A stretch of 64,000 nt of DNA from Sclerodactyla briareus. Its lineage: Eukaryota > Echinodermata > Holothuroidea > Dendrochirotida > Sclerodactylidae. This document shows, in pieces, positions 1-26,412 of the stretch; positions within the stretch are counted from its first letter, which is position 1, and each line of letters opens with the position of its first letter. The stretch is taken from NCBI GenBank assembly GCA_026419785.1, contig JAODTK010001054.1, positions 1 through 64,000 on the forward strand, read 5' to 3'. Made by a program: the position numbers and the translations under genes. Below the pieces are notes generated by a model. The model searched no databases and had not been told where the DNA came from. It worked only from the letters and a program-made list of their open reading frames with translations.

Positions 1-373
1 CTGTAAAGGGGGTTCTACCATGTGACGGTTCTTACGTCGCTTCTTACCATCTTGTGGGATCGGTCGTGAGAGGATAAATGTGAGGTCATATTGGGCGTTT
101 TTTTTCCTCTCATTTTTCTCGTAATCAGTGGCGTGAACCGCGGGGCCAGGGAAACGGAACGATAGGTTCCGTATGGGGTTGTTGAGTGGCTGTAGCTGCA
201 CTTTCATTTCACACAAATGTACTCCTCTCATCACCTTTGTTTTGTTCCATATCGTTGGCAATTCGTGACACTTGCGTATATGGTGGCAGTTGGTTGGATA
301 TATAGATACGGAATGCTCAGCTGCAGAGCAGGACGTGCGTTTCTACTCCCACTCTTTCGTTTTTTTAAAATAA

Positions 374-409
<36 letters not shown>

Positions 410-3400
410 AAATAAATAAATAAATAATAAATAAATAAATAAATAAATTGACGCTGATTATAATATTTTTTTTATCTCCAGCAAATCCGGTTGTGGAAAT
501 AATCGGCATGAACGGGGTTTCTGATGTTTGTGAAGTCACGGCTAAACACTGTGGGAAAATAAGATGCAACATCTTTAAGACAATTTACCGATGACAGCAT
601 ATGGTGGCAAGACAACGCTGTAAAAAGAGAGGAAACTCATCATGATGAACCCCACTGGACGGAGTTCTGAATGTGCTGCCGAGTTGTCTCATGCTACCTC
701 AGAGGTCAAGACCATCAGTTGTTATGTCATGGCGGGCACATAGTGAACACGACTGCTTCAATTTCCATTCGGTTGCAACAAGAGACAGAAATCGAGGTTA
801 TGACAGGTCAGTTTGGTAACTTCAACGAAGATGTATGGGGTCTCTGTAGAATATGTCACTCGCTGTCTCTAACGGAATATTGATAGATATCAATCCATAC
901 TCATGTTAGGTATGGTTTTGTCCCCGTTAAGGTATACATTTGTAGTGTGCTATGGCAAATAGGCATAATTCCTCTGCTTAGCGTGATTTGTAATAATGGG
1001 GGGAAGAGTATAGTTAGAGTGAGGGTGTTGGCTGACTCTCACTCACTTGTGTCACTGAATGTTGCGGAGAAAGAGAAGCTACAGTAAGTGGGAATGACGT
1101 TTCTATTTAAAGTCATCACCATATATTTAAATTATGATATATGTCCATTTAAAAGCGGAATAAACACCGATTCAGTAATAGTGCTGTATACATTTCCCCA
1201 GCCATTGAAACCAACACACCCTCGGGAATTCCGTATTTATGGCTCATCACAGATCCCTACCTTATACCTGGCAATTGGGGACAGGAGGACGAGTTCCTGG
1301 CTCTTAAGAAAACTCCGGCAAGGGTAATGGTCCCCAGGTAACTTAAAAACTGTCGAGCAGAAGGGGGGTACTCCTTGATTTTTTTTTCTTCTGTTATATC
1401 GATCTCAGGTGTATATTCGGGTATGTTAAGATCTCACCCTCCCCGAAAACTGCCGGCGGTGTTTATAAAGTGACAAATTGGGCGATGGTAACTTAGCGTC
1501 CGCTGGGAATGGAAACGGGTCAGGCAACTTCGAGGCAGGCCAAAATCCATAATCGGGTTGGTCTTACCAATCATTCGAAAAATAGACATGCACCTATCCT
1601 TGAAAACCTAGGATTATGTTATTTCGTACATAGAAGGAAGTTGTAAATAACTTTCTCGACAGATTCAGCAGTACCGTGATGCAGTTTGCCCGTCGCAATC
1701 GTCGTGGCTGGTTTGGTGCTCTTAGCCATCGTTTGCCGCTCTGGAGAGCATAATCTGGACATAATCGATGTATAGTAACAAGGAAACGAAGATATAATCA
1801 ACCAATCTAACTCGATGGATGTTCAGACACCCAACCCAGCGAAGTGGGCACTGCTCAGGGGCCTAAAAAAGGTTAGTACACGTGCAGGAGGAGAACAGAA
1901 GAAAGTCCCCAGAACTGCCAAACGCCCGGGTCCCAATTTGTAGAAGTAGAAGAATATTACACTGTTACCGAGTCGAGGACTAAAATGTATCTGGCGAAAG
2001 TGGGTGGGAATATGAAAGAAATATCTGTGACGACTGGGAAAAAAAAAAGAAAGTTTGGAAATTCCGACTTGAGGGTAGACAGTCTGGCACTATTGCAGAG
2101 ATACGGCAATTAGGTCGCTTCACGCAACTGCGAGCATACCGACAATATTCACTTTCCCGAAGATAAGCTTAATGTGCTCATCGCGCAGCAGGTAGTTATC
2201 AACGTTGAACAGTAGAGTGGACTTTTTATTTCGTGTTCCGCGAAACCGTTTCGTAGGAGAGAATTACTGTGTTTGACAGTATCTGGTAATGATCACCGGA
2301 AGGTATATTGAGTGTATCTCAATAGTGCCCATTACCTCGAATGCGTAATATTGTACATGGACAATCACATTGGAATTGTACTTGTTTCGGCAGTGGTGAA
2401 AAGGAATGAAACAAGGAAGAAGCAAGGTGAAAAAGTGACAGGTGAGCCACATGGGCTATATATCATTGGGAGGCTTCACATGACAGAGTGATTAGCAAAG
2501 GCAAAAGCCTTTTAATATAGACCTCGGGCAGGATGCAGTCGGGTTAACCGCGACGTGATATCAAATATTACTTTGATGGACCTTATCCAGCAAAAGCACA
2601 TTAAAGGACAACTGCATCTCGGATACAACAGAGGGTAAACATCGTGGCGAATGGAAACTGTATCTATAGGTACTAAACCCCATTTTGATACATGTTCCTA
2701 TGTGGGGTTATCGGCCTTCAAAGTTGGGGCCATTATGCAGAGAAATGCGGGAGAATCCCCATGCGCAATAGAGATGACGAACACATATGGACAACACGGG
2801 AATCTATGTTATGTATTTCATTTGTAATTTTGTAGAATAATTCAGCATTTGCAGAGGTATGTTGGTCTTGTCTCACCAAAGTAACCGTCAACACCTCATT
2901 ACCAACCCACTGCAGGCAAATCCTCTCCCATTATACATGAAATTAATCTGTGAATTCAAATCGAAAACAAAGACTGTTTGCAGGGTTTTGCAAGTTATGA
3001 CAGTCATTTAGTATTGCCTTGATGGGATGCCTTTCGATATGCGGCAAGAAACATGTACAAACTTCAAAGAGACTGTAACTCTGGACGGAAAAGTCGTTTA
3101 TGGTTCGGGTTGGACTGACGCATAAGTTTTCGATCAGCTAATATACTAGCCTCTTTATACTTCATCTTGCAGTAGTCCTTCGAATCATGCTCATGCAACC
3201 TCCGGTGACTTGGATAACCACTATTGTTCCGAGACAAACTTTAATCCACATTTTCCAAGTTTCGTTTAAATACGACAAAGTTAGAAGAATCACATTGAAG
3301 TATGATATTTGGCCTCCTGTGCCCTTATATGCATTGAGCTGTTGTTTAGGACTAACAACAGTCCACATTTACTGCATGTTGCGTTCAACCTGCAAAATAG

Positions 3401-3797
3401 AAGGCGTTTTTTTTTTTCTTGTGAGGACCCCATCATAACTAATTGAAGGACACGTAAACGCTTACAAAAACAAACACACGCACATACACACCGACATACG
3501 TATATACGAGCCACAGTTGAGGTGGATGGTGGTGTGCAATGAAAATGTCGTCGATCATTTTTTTCGAACGTTGTCGGCATCAAAACATAAATGGGGAAGT
3601 GGTTGGAGTTGGGCAGGAAAAGAAAGAGAAAAAGTAAAGTTTTCTTCTTGTGTCATCTCGAGCGGTGAAATAGCTTGGTCGTCAGAATTTTGAATATCAA
3701 GGACTGGCGATTTTCAAAAGCAATGGAGCCTGGTGTTCTCATATTGCGGGGGGCGTCGGAAAAAGTTTATTGCCCAATTTTGGGGAATCAATAACCC
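1..3797. other. No supported gene; intergenic or intronic DNA
   Basis: I scanned both strands and found only short open frames with no recognisable domain. The sole clear structure is an AAAT microsatellite near 0.37-0.45 kb. A minus-strand frame at about 1.62-1.77 kb (with the stretch TIATGKLHHGTAESVEKV) looks somewhat protein-like, but it has no recognisable splice context and I cannot assign it to a family. Confidence 0.5.
368..448. repeat. (AAAT)n microsatellite
   Basis: Roughly 80 bp of AAAT units with occasional AAT interruptions. The low-complexity open frame across it on the minus strand (runs of I, Y, L, F) is a by-product of the repeat. Confidence 0.95.
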
Positions 3798-4607
3798 TAA
3801 AGCCGCAGTTTCCATGCACGCGGGCGGCGGAAGGGAGGGCGGGCGGGCGTTTTCTCAATCGCGTCATGAGCGATTTTTTTCCGCCCGCCTGCGTGCCCGT
3901 GTGATATTTCGCCATCAGTGCACGGGATTTCCTGCAATCTTACCGGCTGAAGCCGATAATTGCGAAGTAGAGCACTTAGGTTCAAATAATGTTCCAAACA
4001 ACATTCAAAACTTTCAACCACTATAGGTGTGAGATTTTATACAGATTGTGTTATATTCAACGGCCAACAACCTATTTGAACACATATTTACATGTTTTTT
4101 TTTTTAAACCGATGATATGTCAAGATTTGTAATTAAATCTCCAAAACCTGTAAAATGTGAAGTTTTAATGGTGGCGGGCGTAATCGTTGAAATCAGTAAC
4201 ACCAGTGTTTAGGTTTAAACAATAGTATGCGTCTGGTGTTCGACAACAACGAAAACGACAACGACAAACGACATACAACGACAACACGACAACGCCTCCA
4301 ACGACGACAACGACAACGAGCAACAACGACAACGACAAACACGAGACAACAACAACAACAACAACACAACGACAACGACAACGACAACAACACATAATAT
4401 AACAATAATAACATAATAACAATAATAATAATAACAATAATAAAATAGTAGTACACGGTTCGTATATAGCGCATATTATACCACAATAATAGTGAGAAGA
4501 GGTGCGTGACTAGAGAAAATGCCCGCCCGCCTGCCCGCCCCACGTGCATGGAAACAAGTTTTCCAAAACGCCCGCCTCCCGCCCCGCGTGCAAGGAAACG
4601 CGGTTTA
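3798..4607. mobile_element. GC-rich TIR element (MITE-like) with CAACGA core
   Basis: A left arm beginning TAAAGCCGCAGTTTCC and continuing into a CG-rich block (about 3798-3860) is matched in inverse orientation at the right end. The right end carries two arms in tandem. The inner one (about 4505-4555) shares GTTTCCATGCACG, the G/C block and TTTTCTC with the left arm. The outer one (about 4561-4607) ends CGCGGTTTA. The left end also has a short reversed copy (CCGCCCGCCTGCGTGCCCG, about 3883-3901). Between the arms lies AT-rich sequence and a (CAACGA)n/(CAA)n tract. No transposase frame is present, so a non-autonomous element is inferred. A 3-bp TAA/TTA at the outer boundaries could be a target-site duplication of the PIF/Harbinger type, but superfamily assignment is only a guess. 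Confidence 0.6.
4240..4392. repeat. (CAACGA)n / (CAA)n low-complexity tract
   Basis: About 150 bp built from CAACGA and CAA units inside the TIR element, passing into ATAATAACA repeats up to about 4445. The long minus-strand open frames over it (poly-V/C/R/S peptides) are repeat artefacts. Confidence 0.9.
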
Positions 4608-4612
4608 CACTC

Positions 4613-7600
4613 TTTCCTTCAATTGTGTTGCCCTCCTTCGAGCTGCTAATATTTCAACAGAGAATGAAATGCAACTTGGGGCACCCAATTAACCAAGGAG
4701 GGGAAAGAGGCGGTCAGTATTTCCACCCGATTTCTTTGACCATACCATACATAATTTCCCAACGATTCAATTTGCCATCACCACGCCTGAGCAGCGTGAA
4801 AAGTTATACTAGCTGCACTGCTCTACTTACCTGCCAACCCTATTACTATATCCTCACGGACCTTCAAGACATTCTGTTGGCGTTGGCTCGATATAACTTC
4901 ACCTATAGACCCCAAAGTTTCCCTTACTTTCCACTCCTTTTTTCACTCTTTTAGCTCATTTGTCTTCCACTTGTTATCTGGTGGAGGCCAACGCACCACG
5001 CACCTCCCCTCGCATACCGTCACTGGTCGCGATAATATGTATATGAGAACAGCATTTTCGAATGTCATGCTTAAAATGTGGGTTCGTATGCGGTTGTAAG
5101 CGCTATGTATATCATATCAGCGGTTTTTTGTGTACCTTCCATGAATACATCACCACCCAAAACATCCATCAAAGCCGCCTTATTTTATCATGAATACCCC
5201 ACTTTACATGCCACATGTCCCCCAATATCACGTTGGCGTCCTATCCATCGTTCAATTGCGGAAGTTTATCACTGCATTGCGCTATTTAATCGAATCCGAT
5301 GAATGTATTGTACATCAAAGTTAAAATACTTTTTCTCATAACGTGACGTACGATTAAATTTTTTCGTATCTATAAATCGTATCACCCAGGTGGACCCACG
5401 CCTATTGAGGATTACGCATTTTAACCCGACGTTCGATAAATGTGTCGTAACGTATCGCACAAGTGTGAACAGCCATTCAAACGCAACCGAAGGATTGACT
5501 AGTATCGATGATTGAATAAAGTATGGCTTGACACGCGTAGCAAAACGAAGTCAACTGATGTATTGGTCCTGAAATCGCAATTCCAAGGAGGACTATGATC
5601 GGGCCAATTGATAGTGTTGGCGAATTTCAGGCAGGCACGACTTCGTCCTCAGGCAATGAAATCCGGTCTAGGCATGCCACAACTGGGCAGGCACCGGTGA
5701 ACTAACAAGTCTGAAACTGGCATCAAGCGTGTACTCAATAGATGTTCGCACGAGGTTGAGATATACCATGCCAGCAAAACTTGGAAGCAGTATGCACGGA
5801 TCATAGTGGGTAGTTTTAGATAGGCTTAGCAGATAAGTGAACGAATATTTGGAGAAGGGAGGCTATATTCTCATTGATGCGCGAATGAAGCTCTGACTTC
5901 ACGGAATTCCTTGTTCCCGGAGACGGTAAGCTGCTGAAATGATACGTATTGGATGATTTGGTTGTCCATCATTCAAAAAAAATCGTTGGAAACAATAAGT
6001 GTTCTTCTTATGGAATGGACATTCTGTGAGAATTTGCAACTCAGGGTCCTCTGCTGCGTTGCTCTTAGATGTACAAAGAAAGAAACATAAACTGGCTTTC
6101 GAGTATCACTTCCAACCAACAACAAACACAGGGTACCTAGCACCTTATAAGTTGCCAAGTTTATAAACATTGCCAATATTGGGAGCGAACACAGTGAACT
6201 GGAACTCAACCCAAATTTTCTTAAATTTCCAGACCTTCTCCTGAAATAAAACGAACATAAGTTTCAACCATCTCGATCTAAAGCATCGTCATGAGATTTC
6301 TATTTTGGAAACAACAAACAACGTACACCTTTCTGAATCGCCATAGTTACAATAGAAAAGTGTACCAAGCCCGTGCTCAATAACGGATACGATAGCCTAG
6401 GCAGCTAGGGAGGGGGGGCTACAGTGATTTCACTAGAGCACTCGTTATTTTAATATATGCGTCGTAGTTATATTGTAAAATGTGCAAATATATAAGAGGC
6501 AAACTGTGGAAACCGTGCAATAAAGTATTATGAAATATATCCGAAGTGCCTTGTCCACTGCAGCCAAAAAAACAACGTACCACAGAGAGAGAGAGGGGAA
6601 CACCAATTTGTTTGACGTTGCATGAATGCGCTCATACGTGATTGGACAAAACGGACAAAAAGTCATTGGCGCTTCCGAAACAGACCTGGGGGAAAATAGA
6701 TATGTCCTCTCCTGAACACGTTTAGCATTTATATAAGCTAAGCAGTATTGAGCCCATGAATAAATTCACCTCCTTCCATATTCAATTTCTCAGATATTGT
6801 TTACACCTACATTTAAATGGCGTAGCCTAAACATATTCCTCGTAAGTACAGTCAAGTATATTCTGGCCTAGCTCACATATACAATGTGAGCTGTTTATAC
6901 AGCTTTTAAAAAGCTTTTTCACCGGTCTCCCTCCATTTCCAGTACTTATATAATTTGGACGATATATTGCTATTTCTGGATATATTACATGTTATGTCTG
7001 TTCTAGAATGATAAATAAATTGAATTGAATTGAATATACAATATGAAGGTACGGACCGACAGATGTGTGCAAACAAGATGTGACTCTCTGCAACTTGGTA
7101 TCTAATCAATATAAAAAAAAAAGTGTACCTGAAGTATTATTTAATAATTAATGATTGTGCTTTAGTGTGGTTTCTAATTCAATAATGAATTCCACGTGGG
7201 GAAATAGGTTTACATTGCAGTTTCAAATAAATATAGTCGACTACAGAGAGTAATTGTTCGCGTTTTACCAATATTATATATCCCCCTCCCCCACCCTTTC
7301 TCTCTCTCTCTCTCACTTCACTCGTTTCATCCCCCCCCCCTCCTCTCTCTCCTCTTCTCACCATACCATCCCGAGAGCTCTTTCGAGTTTAACGAGCGTA
7401 ATTTGCCCCAATGATAAACCCTGCTATGCCTTGCTATTCTCGCCTCCTCGAAACATTACGCACACATTGGTCTGGTCCATGATATAGCTGGAATCTCACA
7501 ATTATTCTTCCTGTCAAAAGATTTTTCGTTAGATATTCAATTATATTCACATACATTTATGGTTCTAGTATACCAGTATAGTTAAGAATAATGTTGGTTA
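4613..7600. other. No supported gene; downstream flank of the hyalin-like gene
   Basis: AT-rich sequence with short uninformative open frames on both strands. There is a CT-rich stretch near 7.30-7.36 kb. I found no clear AATAAA on the minus strand just downstream of the hyalin-like stop codon, so the 3' end of that transcript is not placed. Confidence 0.5.
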
Positions 7601-7681
7601 ACATGGTAAATAAAATACTCGTTTTCTTTTGCTGGCTCCTATTCTCTAAGATACTGCTCTCCGCAAGATGCGCTGTATCCT

Positions 7682-21789
<14,108 letters not shown>

Positions 21790-21799
21790 CTATGGAAGG

Positions 21800-23462
21800 A
21801 CACGTCCAAATAGGCGTTTTTAAATAGTATATTTATTGAAATTGTGTAAATCACATTACTGTAATATTCCAAATCAGTGCACTGAATGTTTTTCAATAAT
21901 TAATCGACAATATCGATAATTGTTTGTCTATTATAGTGCATACTCTTTCATTAGTTGAAACTTGTGGTTGAGAACGCTCCTATTGGAACAAATTACCCCA
22001 TTGACTGGGCAACGTTTTGGCCGATAATGGCATATTTCACACGTATCCGTGCAAATGAATAGAGACCCCAAAGACCTGAATCATGCTCAACTTGGAGTAA
22101 AATACTCGAACCTTCTAAATATTTCTCTTGTCAGTGGCTCAAATGTGTAATTGGTGCGTTTTCAGCTTGAAAACACAACAGATGCCATCGCTGTACAATC
22201 CCATGTAGGCCACTGTAATCGCCAATGGGTAGTATAAGCTCAGGCCCGGCGTAACGTTCCAAGTTCATAAAAACGTGGCATAATTTCACACTCACTATCT
22301 TACACATTTTCGTAGTGTTACTGAATCCTTCCTGGCACTTGGTAACACGTTTCCATTAGAAAAAACACCACTTGACTCCTTCTAAGTGGTGTTGTCAATT
22401 ACCATTCTATGTATGCCTAACGATGCCTGTATGGGGATTTCCTAACTATGGCGAGAAATGAGAGAATTGAGGAGACACAAAACGCATAGCTCCCTCTATT
22501 TTCCCATTATTCCGTTCTAGCCGATAATATCTGTAAAATAGATCGGATAGGTCGAAGGGTACTACCATGACTTTAAATACCTTCGACAGGAGGTTTTGCT
22601 ATCATCGTTGTATTATTTCTTCGAACCTGCTCAAGATATACCCCTGACAGTAGCAGTATTGTATGAATCGATTCCAAAAGAAATATGATGATATGAGGCG
22701 TTTGGCTCTTCGGATTAGTTTTCAAAGAGGATCAAAAAACGAGAAATTCCGTAAAACTGGCATTGACTGACTGAACCGCGAAAAAGATTTGTTGAAGATA
22801 AAAAACTAAATGTGACACTAATGATGCGCACTGACGAAACATAGTTCAACTATTTCATCGAATACAATCTCATGGACTATAGAGCAAGACATTAAAGATT
22901 TGTCCATTTATTTGTGAGCCGAACTTGTTTTGTTCTAAAGTTGCATTTCTAAACGTTGTACAGAAAGAACACTGGTGAATTGATTCAATGAAACCCCGCA
23001 AAGTTTGTCAGAGTTACACCAGCCGTACGTGCTCTAATTGCGCCACGCGGACCGTCTTAACGGAAAAAATCAACTCACTGAAAAAAATATGACTCAATGG
23101 CGTTGCAATAAATATTTTTGTGGATTTTTTCACCGATCATGTAATGGTACTTGTACCCCAATGTCATAGAAACAACAATCACCAATGAGATGACAGTATG
23201 TAATGAGGCACTACGGATGTATATATGTGTCTAAACTGGCTGAATCTCGATTGTAGGCCTACATGGTAAGAGGTCAATCCGTTTGGTTTATTGGGTGATG
23301 AAAAAGTGTTCGAGAATCGAGAATTCGAGACTTCCTTCAATGGCTGGATGTGACCAAGACCGCTGGGTTCATGATAGAGGTCATATTTCATGTATTACAC
23401 ATATCTAAATGAAATCTAAACAGCTTCAATAAGAATTGAAAAAACAAACAGGAAATACTTAC
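21800..23462. other. No supported gene
   Basis: Intron-like or intergenic sequence. Nothing recognisable was found on either strand. Confidence 0.45.
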
Positions 23463-23522
23463 CAAACGTAACGGGTCGTTATCCAACGCCCACATTGACC
23501 TGAATTTGACCGAACCGTCGCA
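23463..23522 (-). CDS. Candidate 60-nt exon, unassigned
   Basis: Bounded by a good acceptor (...ATATCTTGCAG) and a consensus donor (TTTG|GTAAGTATTT). The length is a multiple of three and two frames are open (for example CDGSVKFRSM...). It lies upstream, on the same strand, of the hyalin-like exons and might belong to that gene, but no HYR motif is evident. Confidence 0.3.
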
Positions 23523-23864
23523 CTGCAAGATATAGATAGGTACTTACTTAACTAGCGCATTAATGCGTGATATGGATGATGAAGGCTTATGGGATCCCTC
23601 CCAACTGTGTTTTACCCTTGGTGAATTTAAATGACCGTAGGACTTTACTCACTTGCGAATCCCTGAGATATTTTCCAATTGATAGAGTAGCATTAACTTA
23701 GAAGTTCCTTGAGTTTAAGATTACTAACTGTGTATTTGGTCTCTTAAGTAACGGATAACTACCCCCCTGCATTTTTTGAGCAGGAAAACTTGGTAAGTTG
23801 TTGTTTCATTCGTGCTTAGTTCTCTGCAAGGAAATTGCTACTTCTACCTCGCCCTTCCATTCTA

Positions 23865-24011
23865 ATATATCTATATATATATATATATATATATTTTAAA
23901 TATATAATATATATATATATATAATATAGATTATATTTATATATATATTATATATATTTATATAATATATATAGATATATATATAGATATATATTATATA
24001 TATAGTATATA
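23865..24011. repeat. (AT)n microsatellite
   Basis: About 150 bp of nearly pure AT dinucleotides with occasional TATAG and TTTA interruptions. Confidence 0.95.
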
Positions 24012-24070
24012 TGCGTAGACGGACGAGGAAAGCAATAAAGATGTTGTTCAAAGACATAACAACAAAAACA

Positions 24071-24358
24071 TTAAAAACCGTTTATCAAATCCATAAGAGC
24101 AAGAACAATCTCTTCACACAAGTAAATCGATGGTAATGACGTGTTCTGCAGCAGTGAATGGTGCTTGAAAGCGCTCGGTCCGTTTGGGCATAAGCACGGT
24201 CCCCTCCATGACGGTGCAATTACGTGAACGAATCTGCTTCCTGTGGTATGGAAGAACCGACGGCAGGGTCGAGCAGATCGGGCTATCTGCCGGAAGGATA
24301 CCATCAGAGAAGGCCAGGCTGATATCGAAAGATTCAGCTGGATAGAATTTAGAAACTG
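24071..24358 (-). other. Candidate exon, open in two frames, function unknown
   Basis: Starts after a possible acceptor (...TTTTTACAG). One frame reads FYPAESFDISLAF, then MEGTVLMPKRTERF, and stops at LLV. A second frame stays open to 24071. No family was recognised and no donor is compelling. It may be a coding exon of the hyalin-like gene, part of a mobile element, or chance. Confidence 0.2.
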
Positions 24359-24399
24359 TAAAAATTGAATATCCTGTCGTTAGACCATTGTGTTCATAT

Positions 24400-26340
24400 C
24401 ACAAGCAGCATGCTCGTTGTATATTATTTAGTGTTATCACACAATGTTTTTTTTTCGTTTGAACAGTCTCCCACCGAAAAGATCCTACTCAATTGCGAAC
24501 AGAAATATACCGCTTGCCATATCCCCTTGACCAGAATGTGTCTTTTCTTTCCTTCCGAAGTTGTATTGAGAGGTTGAGGCCCGGTTCGCGACGGCCACTT
24601 GACGTCCCTATTTGACTATCTGTATCATGTGGAGCAGAGCTATCGCCGCAGATGGTGAATCAGCACCGTGTATTTACCAACTCCATTAGCGCGTAGCTGC
24701 CCTGGACTAATATGTTCCCTGTACACTGTTAAAACGTTGGGAAAGTTTCACGACCTCAAACGTTGGGCAAAAAGTTACCAACTATTGTAATCCATTCCGA
24801 GATGAGCCATATTGACATGTGATTTGTCTATCGAGTGGGTAATTTGATTTTACCAACTTTTGAGATTGCTGAATACTTGCCAACAACCTTCACTATTCGC
24901 CGAACCTTTATAACATTGTCCAAGTCCTGTCAGAGTTTTCCAGCACATAAGCCTACGTCGTACTAGTGGTGTGGACCCATTTCTGAGAGAGGGCGGACGA
25001 AGAAGGGATGGAGGTCGGCAGAAGTAGAAAGGGACATCATTCTCATTTAGTGAGTCACTTCATGCGGGTACATGCCCTTTAGGGCCCTGGCCCCCCCCCC
25101 CCCCCGCATCCGTCCCGTCGCGATCAGACGATACAGATTCTCAACTGAGTGGTTACACAGTTGGTAGAAATCGTTCGGTTTTCCACAAGGGAGAACCGAG
25201 GATTCAAACCCGGCTGAATAACACCCCCGTTTCGTGAGCTAAAAATTGTACCTGTTGCTTCCTTGCTGGGAAATCAACCATGTAACTGAGCAGCTAGGAC
25301 GAACGGAAGTCGCCATTGTAAGTTGCCACTGCAATGGATTTTCCCCCGACCCCCACATTAAGGTATCGACAAAGCCGCATTGCCTTCTACCCGTGAAGGA
25401 TTCGCAGCTGACAAAGTGTCTAGGTTCTATACCCCCTTGCTGATCCTTGAATAGTTTCGATCCTTCATTTGGCGAGTATATCAACAAATTAAATATTCCC
25501 AGCTTAGCCATGGACCCCCTGGGGGTTAATTGAAGAATGGGTCCCCCGTTACCTGCCAAAACGTGCGCAGGCCACACCTGTTTGCTACATGGACCTGTAT
25601 AGTGTTTGGCAAACACTAAGGCAACTCCTATGTTGAGCTGTGGGTTCTTCTCTTCAAACAGCGCAAGTCGAAACGTCTCGTAGCTGCGGACGGCAACATT
25701 TTCCTGTGGCAATACACTACATGTTTTTTCCCCAATCCACATTTATCGTTTATGCACTTTGACTTGACCTTTATATACCGACATCTGTCATAACCTTTGA
25801 ATGGCTTAGAACATGTCTACGCATTGGCCTAATATTTGCTATCAGTGCCTCAACACAAAGTACATAACTGAATTCATCCTTCCTAGGCCTGTCAAAAAAA
25901 AAACAAAAAAAAAAAAAAAAAAAAAATATTGGCTATATGTCTCACCAAAAAACAACTCTCTTTCTGGGGGACACCAGCCAACAAATCTTAGGGCGAGATG
26001 TGTTTAACAGACACATTGCAGACACATATCTCCCCCTGGACAATAGGTTTTATTGTCGAACTAGGCTGCAGACCTGCAGACCTGAACATTCTGACAGATT
26101 AAGGTAAACACTGCTCTCAGGTGGGATGGAGTAAGCGTGAACAAATTCCTCTCTACACTGTCACAGAGGGCTCAAGGAAATGGAGAAATTGGGGGTGATT
26201 AATTGGATTTATTCAAAATCTATCACACTATGCGAAAATAAATGTAACTAAGTCAGCAGGTAAGCAAGCTTCATCAACTAACAGGTTTCAACTTGATCGC
26301 AAGTACGGTTTAGAGGTTATGAGGGAACGGGACGAACAGA
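24400..26340. other. No supported gene; poly-C and poly-A tracts, one SINE
   Basis: Contains a poly-C run near 25.09 kb, a tRNA-like SINE near 25.14-25.23 kb and a poly-A run near 25.90-25.93 kb. A 167-codon open frame (25239-25742, minus) has no recognisable domain and no splice context. Confidence 0.45.
25140..25225 (+). mobile_element. tRNA-derived SINE-like sequence
   Basis: An A-box-like TGAGTGGTTACACAGTTGG and a B-box-like GGATTCAAACC are spaced as in a tRNA promoter. The cloverleaf is imperfect, so a SINE head is more likely than a working tRNA gene. Confidence 0.5.
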
Positions 26341-26345
26341 ATGGA

Positions 26346-26412
26346 GGAACGAACGAACTAACGAACGAACGAACGAACGAACGAAGGACGGAGCACGAAA
26401 CGAACGAACGAG
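26346..26412. repeat. (CGAA)n tract
   Basis: Tandem CGAA/ACGA units, slightly interrupted. The SFVRSFVRS peptide on the minus strand is its translation. Confidence 0.9.

Noticed and set aside
4165..4549. Low-complexity V/C/R/S-rich frames
   Set aside because: Translations of CAACGA/CAA repeats.
25239..25742. 167-codon minus-strand open frame
   Set aside because: No recognisable domain, no splice signals, and it abuts a tRNA-like SINE. Probably chance or repeat-derived.
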